64,000 nt of DNA from Clostridium drakei (GTDB taxonomy: Bacteria > Bacillota > Clostridia > Clostridiales > Clostridiaceae): NCBI RefSeq assembly GCF_000633595.2, contig NZ_JIBU02000027.1:141307-205306 (forward strand). The letters are read 5' to 3'. The translations under genes and the position numbers were made by a program. Positions 60,315 through 64,000 of the stretch are shown here, in pieces; position 1 is the stretch's first letter; each line of letters starts with the position of its first letter. The notes beneath the pieces are model-generated. The model did no database searches. It saw nothing but the letters and a program-made list of their open reading frames with translations, and had not been told where the DNA came from.

Positions 60315-61304
60315 ATGAATCAAAGAAAAGATATGTGCTTAGAAAAAATAATAAACAGCAGCTATAGCAATACTGCAGGCATAGTTGTACTGAAAAATGG
60401 TAAAACACTATATGAAAACTATTTTAATGGATATACAGCTGATAGCACCCTTAATGTTTTTTCAGTAACTAAAAGTATTATTTCCATATTGCTTGGAATT
60501 GCAATAGATAAGGGTTATATTAAAAGTATAGATCAGAAAGTATTGGATTTTTTTCCTGATTATGCAGTTAAAAAAGGAGAAAAAACGATACAGAATGTTA
60601 CACTTAAGGATATGCTGACTATGACAGCTCCATATAAATATAAGTCAGAACCCTATATAGAATATTTTACAAGTAATAACTGGGTAAATAGTGCACTTGA
60701 TTTATTAGGAGGAAATGGGAAGATAGGAGAATTTAGATATACTCCTGTTATAGGACCAGATATTTTCTCTGGTATTCTTGTAAAAACGACTGGACAATCC
60801 GTGCTTGATTTTGCAACAGAATATTTATTCTCACCACTTGGTATTAAAGCTAAACATAATGTGGTTTTTCATAATAAGGAGGAACAACTTGCATGGTATA
60901 ATGATAAGAATGTTAGCGGCTGGGTTGCTGATCCACAGGGAATAAATACAGCAGGATGGGGGCTTACCTTGAACACTATGGATATGGCAAAAATAGGTCA
61001 GTTGTATTTAAATAAAGGAATATGGGATAACAAACAAATTATACCGGCATGGTGGATAAATGAAAGTACAAAAGAACATAGCAGATGGGATAAGCTTTCA
61101 TATGGATATCTATGGTGGATCATTGATGATAAAGAACATATATATGCAGCTTTAGGAGATGGAGGAAATGTTATATATGTCAACACCAAGGAAAAAATAG
61201 TAGTTTCTATTGCTGCTACTTTTATGCCAGGTGCTAAGGACAGAATAGAATTTATTAAAGAGTATATTGAACCAATGCTTGATAAATGTGTAACATTAGA
61301 ATAG
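60315..61304 (+). CDS. serine hydrolase, class C beta-lactamase-like
   Basis: A 329-aa protein of the beta-lactamase/PBP4-like serine hydrolase fold. The nucleophile motif SxxK is in 'VFSVTKSIISILLGIAIDKG' (about residue 54), with 'VTLKDMLTMTAPYKYKSEPY' and the closing 'YGYLWWIIDDKEHIYAALGD'. No signal peptide, so cytoplasmic and more likely an esterase or peptidase than a true beta-lactamase. GAGGTGAT upstream; probably co-transcribed with the AraC regulator. Confidence 0.82.
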   Translation: MNQRKDMCLEKIINSSYSNTAGIVVLKNGKTLYENYFNGYTADSTLNVFSVTKSIISILLGIAIDKGYIKSIDQKVLDFFPDYAVKKGEKTIQNVTLKDMLTMTAPYKYKSEPYIEYFTSNNWVNSALDLLGGNGKIGEFRYTPVIGPDIFSGILVKTTGQSVLDFATEYLFSPLGIKAKHNVVFHNKEEQLAWYNDKNVSGWVADPQGINTAGWGLTLNTMDMAKIGQLYLNKGIWDNKQIIPAWWINESTKEHSRWDKLSYGYLWWIIDDKEHIYAALGDGGNVIYVNTKEKIVVSIAATFMPGAKDRIEFIKEYIEPMLDKCVTLE

Positions 61305-61315
61305 TGTATTTAAAC

Positions 61316-61353
61316 ATCAAAAACGTATTGGAGTTTTCTAATACGTTTTTGAT
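61316..61353 (+). terminator. rho-independent terminator
   Basis: Perfect 14-bp stem ATCAAAAACGTATT (61316-61329) with AATACGTTTTTGAT (61340-61353), 10-nt loop, T-run in the 3' arm. Ends the AraC-hydrolase unit. Confidence 0.85.
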
Positions 61354-61561
61354 TGTTTTACTATGGAACTTTAAGAAACATTTGAAAAATACTAATTGAT
61401 ATCAAACAATATGTAATTTAGATGATAAATTGTGAAAAAATTGCATATAAAAACTAATATAAATAATTTCAGTATAATAAGGAAAAATGTGAAAAAAATA
61501 ACAAATAAGAGATATTAAGCATACTAATGGGCTAATCTATTGAAAACACCATAAATGATAT

Positions 61562-61590
61562 TTGATTAGAGAAATTCAGAGGTATATAAT
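61562..61590 (+). promoter_or_regulatory. sigma-A promoter of the 110-aa gene
   Basis: -35 TTGATT (61562-61567), 17 bp, -10 TATAAT (61585-61590), 56 bp before the ATG at 61646. The preceding stretch from 61354 is AT-rich and holds nothing else I recognise. Confidence 0.6.
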
Positions 61591-61645
61591 TAACTCATAA
61601 ATAAGATTGATAAAAAATTAACAATGCACAAAGGAGAGGGTAACA

Positions 61646-61978
61646 ATGAGTAAATACAAAGTTGGAGATGAATTAATAATAATACAAAATCAATTAGAAG
61701 ATGAAAAAAATTTAAGACAATTAACGAGCTTGAATGTTAAAGAGGATTTTGCACAAATTTCTTGGGGATTAAAAATACTTGATGTACATTATGATAAGCC
61801 CAATGTTACTTTAACTTATAAAAACCCAAGTGGAATTACTAATAAAGTTTTTGCAGTTTGCAATGATATAGAAAATTTTGATCAACAAAAAGTTTTGGAA
61901 AAAGCTTTGCTAAAGGCATTTCAATCAGAAATAATAAATATTAGTGTTATAAAGAATGAAAAAGGCCGTGGTATATAA
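61646..61978 (+). CDS. hypothetical protein
   Basis: A 110-aa soluble protein, not recognised. It starts 'MSKYKVGDELIIIQNQLEDE', has a central beta region ('KILDVHYDKPNVTLTYKNPS') and an amphipathic C-terminal helix. A strong AAGGAGAGGG, a consensus promoter and a terminator make it a genuine single-gene unit. Confidence 0.65.
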   Translation: MSKYKVGDELIIIQNQLEDEKNLRQLTSLNVKEDFAQISWGLKILDVHYDKPNVTLTYKNPSGITNKVFAVCNDIENFDQQKVLEKALLKAFQSEIINISVIKNEKGRGI

Positions 61979-62003
61979 AATAAAATTTTTAGTAGATAAA
62001 AAG

Positions 62004-62069
62004 AGGGTCTGTTATGTTGAGGATAAATACTACAATATTGTATGTAAATTCCTTAATGCAACAGACCCT
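62004..62069 (+). terminator. long terminator hairpin
   Basis: AGGGTCTGTT (62004-62013) pairs with AACAGACCCT (62060-62069); TTGAGGA/TCCTTAA extends the stem inward. Followed by TGAAATTTTTT. Lies before the convergent chemotaxis receptor gene. Confidence 0.75.
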
Positions 62070-62112
62070 TGAAATTTTTTACTTTCCATTAAAACTATTA
62101 TGGAAAGTATCT

Positions 62113-63825
62113 TTAAATTTTAAATCTTTGAATTATTTCATTTAATTTTTGGGCAAGTTCTGCTTGGCTTTGAGCTGTTACTGCTACTTGTTCTACGGCT
62201 TGAGTAGTTTCATTTATACTTTCTTTTATTACTTCTGCATGTTCACTGGATTTTTGTGATGTTACTGCCAAGTTCTGTACTGCCTCACTTACCTGACCTA
62301 CTGTGGCTGTAACTTCCTCTGACATAGCTGCAATTTCTTCTGATATCTTACTTACAAAATCAGCGTCATCATAATATTGATTTCCTGTTTGTTCATATTT
62401 AACAAATTGTGTATGTACATCTTTGTTAATGAACTCTAATATATCATTTCCTGTATCAATACTGTTTTTAAATGCTGATTGTACATCTACTATAGTTTCC
62501 TTAATATTTTGTACTGCATCTGCTGATTGTTCTGCAAGCTTTCTAACTTCCTCAGATACAACTGCAAAACCTTTTCCATGTTCTCCTGCTCTTGCTGCTT
62601 CTATTGCTGCATTAAGTGCAAGTAAATTAGTTTGTTCTGCTATATCTGCTATTGTATCTGCCATTAATTTTATATTATCTACCACTTTACCATTTTCAAT
62701 GACCTTTACCATTTTTTCTTGTTTTTCTGTAAATACTGAATGAGTTACTTCGATAGCTTTCTGACTACTGCTCTTGACTTCAGTAGCTCTTTCTTTAGAC
62801 GAACTTGAACTATTGCTTCCATCCATAGCTTTTTGTGAAAGTTCATTTATACTTGAATTTACTTCTTGAATTGATGCGCTTATTTCCTCTGTTCCAGAAC
62901 TTGAATCTTCCATATTGCCAGTAATACTATTTACAGCCTCATTTATACTGATAACTTTTGATGATAATTCTTCTGCAGTTGCTGATAGTTCTTCTGAAGA
63001 TGCACTCATATTTTGAGAGTTTTCAATAATTGTTTTAACAAGATCTTTAATATTATTTTGTGATTTAATTAAGGCTGATGCTGTTTGTCCAAATTCATCT
63101 TTTCTTGAACTATTAAATTCATAGGATAAATCATAGTTTGCAAGTTTTTCACCAATTAACTTTATCAATTGAAGTTGTTTATTTATATCTTTTGCTATAA
63201 GTAAACCTATTAAAGCTGCTAATATAAATCCAATAATGCTTATTAGTATCATAGCTGTTTTTGATGCTGTATATATTAAATTAATATTATTATTTGCTGC
63301 TTTAGCTTGATTTAAATTAATTTCTATTAATTTATCCAAACTTTTAAACATTTCATTTCCAATTTTTGATGCTTGCTGATATTGTTTTTCTGCTTCATCA
63401 AAATTTCCCTTATCGACGAGATTTATAATATTTTCTCTTGAAGTTGTATATTGATTTACATTACTATTAAATTCAGCATATACTTTCTTTTCACTATCAT
63501 CTATAGTGATTTTTTCAAATTCACTTATGTAATCAGTATTTTCTTTTTTTTGATCTTGAATATCTTTCTCTAGTTCAGCTTTTTTAGAAGAGTCCCTTAC
63601 ATACACAAGTTGAAGCATATCACCTTTTATTTCAGCTAAATTTTCTTTCATATCTGTTAATATATAGACAACTCTAAGATTTTGATTATAAATCTTTTCT
63701 GCATTTTCACCTACTTTTTTCAATGATCTGGTTCCAACGGTTCCCACAATGCCAATTAAGCATGCAACAATTAAAAATGCCGCGAGTAGCTTCGTTTTTA
63801 CTTTTAGATTTTTAAATAAATTCAT
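62113..63825 (-). CDS. methyl-accepting chemotaxis protein
   Basis: A 570-aa receptor: membrane segment 1 (residues 12-32), an extracellular four-helix-bundle ligand domain (about 33-185), membrane segment 2 (about 188-210), HAMP, and a long cytoplasmic coiled coil. The kinase-control hairpin tip is '[20 protein letters not shown]' followed by [20 protein letters not shown]. It lacks the CheR-docking pentapeptide, ending ...QRFKI. Signals to CheA/CheW, which are not in this window. Ligand unknown. Confidence 0.93.
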   Translation of the reverse strand: MNLFKNLKVKTKLLAAFLIVACLIGIVGTVGTRSLKKVGENAEKIYNQNLRVVYILTDMKENLAEIKGDMLQLVYVRDSSKKAELEKDIQDQKKENTDYISEFEKITIDDSEKKVYAEFNSNVNQYTTSRENIINLVDKGNFDEAEKQYQQASKIGNEMFKSLDKLIEINLNQAKAANNNINLIYTASKTAMILISIIGFILAALIGLLIAKDINKQLQLIKLIGEKLANYDLSYEFNSSRKDEFGQTASALIKSQNNIKDLVKTIIENSQNMSASSEELSATAEELSSKVISINEAVNSITGNMEDSSSGTEEISASIQEVNSSINELSQKAMDGSNSSSSSKERATEVKSSSQKAIEVTHSVFTEKQEKMVKVIENGKVVDNIKLMADTIADIAEQTNLLALNAAIEAARAGEHGKGFAVVSEEVRKLAEQSADAVQNIKETIVDVQSAFKNSIDTGNDILEFINKDVHTQFVKYEQTGNQYYDDADFVSKISEEIAAMSEEVTATVGQVSEAVQNLAVTSQKSSEHAEVIKESINETTQAVEQVAVTAQSQAELAQKLNEIIQRFKI

Positions 63826-64000
63826 TTTTAACCTTCTTTCTTTAACAATTTATTATTTGTAATATTTCTCATAATTTTTTTAAACATCATTCCTTTCTAT
63901 TTGAGAATATATCACAGGGAATGTATAATATTTAAAGATTTTTATACACATTTAAATTTTTATATTGTTTTCATGTGGATTACTAAACAAAATAAATATT
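63826..64000. other. upstream region of the chemotaxis receptor gene
   Basis: AT-rich non-coding end of the window; AAGGTTAAAA precedes the receptor start on the minus strand. No other feature seen. Confidence 0.4.

Noticed and set aside
60315..61304. Calling the serine hydrolase a beta-lactamase resistance gene
   Set aside because: It has the SxxK fold motif but no signal peptide and no class-specific features; many relatives are esterases or peptidases.

Overview
The window is very AT-rich (clearly under 35% G+C by eye), densely coded on both strands, and uses strong AGGAGG-type ribosome binding sites with frequent TTG/GTG starts. The gene set is clostridial: CWB2 cell-wall-binding repeats, DUF3794, a DUF1848 remnant, an AgrA/AgrC-type two-component pair, a four-subunit 2-oxoacid:ferredoxin oxidoreductase, L-cysteine desulfidase, URO-D-type methyltransferase and HD-GYP. 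The best fit is a chromosomal segment of a strictly anaerobic Clostridium sensu stricto; the species cannot be named from this alone. I see no rRNA, tRNA, CRISPR array, intact insertion sequence or prophage.

Layout. 0-11.6 kb: small regulators and enzymes (MarR, ATC hydrolase, SDR, Vat-like acetyltransferase, AgrA/AgrC, GNAT, alpha/beta hydrolase, DUF429) set among broken genes: a duplicated leader, a frameshifted gene, a duplicated gene 5' end joined to half a tetR, a DUF1848 remnant and a helD fragment. 11.9-17.5 kb: a compact one-strand cluster of DUF2997, three related membrane proteins (two with a C-terminal helix-hairpin-helix), a Ycf46-like AAA+ ATPase, a DUF1257/Ycf35-like protein and an NrdG-like radical SAM protein. 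17.6-24 kb: HelD, L-cysteine desulfidase, a DUF3794 protein, a second helD fragment and a hexapeptide acetyltransferase. 24.2-28 kb: a fructose operon (DeoR regulator, 1-phosphofructokinase, PTS IIA, PTS IIBC) with a readable promoter and operator. 28-38 kb: HD-GYP, a PucR/CdaR regulator next to a URO-D methyltransferase plus MFS pair, an ABC exporter with a secreted metalloprotease-like protein, and a HAD nucleotidase. 37.6-49.8 kb: Crp/Fnr regulator, molybdopterin oxidoreductase, NagX-like acyltransferase, SNF2 helicase, nitroreductase, cupin/MarR/hydrolase, YhbD/bactofilin pair. 49.8-55 kb: a sigma-54 activator divergent from a four-subunit 2-oxoacid oxidoreductase operon with a textbook -24/-12 promoter, then cyanase. 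55-64 kb: AI-2E-type transporter (apparently starting at ATT), CWB2 protein, RNase H, AraC regulator, beta-lactamase-like hydrolase, a small unknown protein and a chemotaxis receptor.

The most interesting locus is 11.9-17.5 kb. Four of its proteins (the three membrane proteins and the AAA+ ATPase) end exactly in the same C-terminal peptide, Gly-Arg-(Ile/Ala)-(Ile/Val)-Asp-Phe-stop. With a radical SAM activase-like enzyme and two DUF proteins in the same run, this looks like one multi-component machine of undescribed function with a shared C-terminal recognition or modification tag. A second unexplained signal is a dispersed imperfect palindrome of about 60-80 bp present in four copies (24031, 31082, 37401, 55215), one of which supplies the stop codon of a neighbouring gene.
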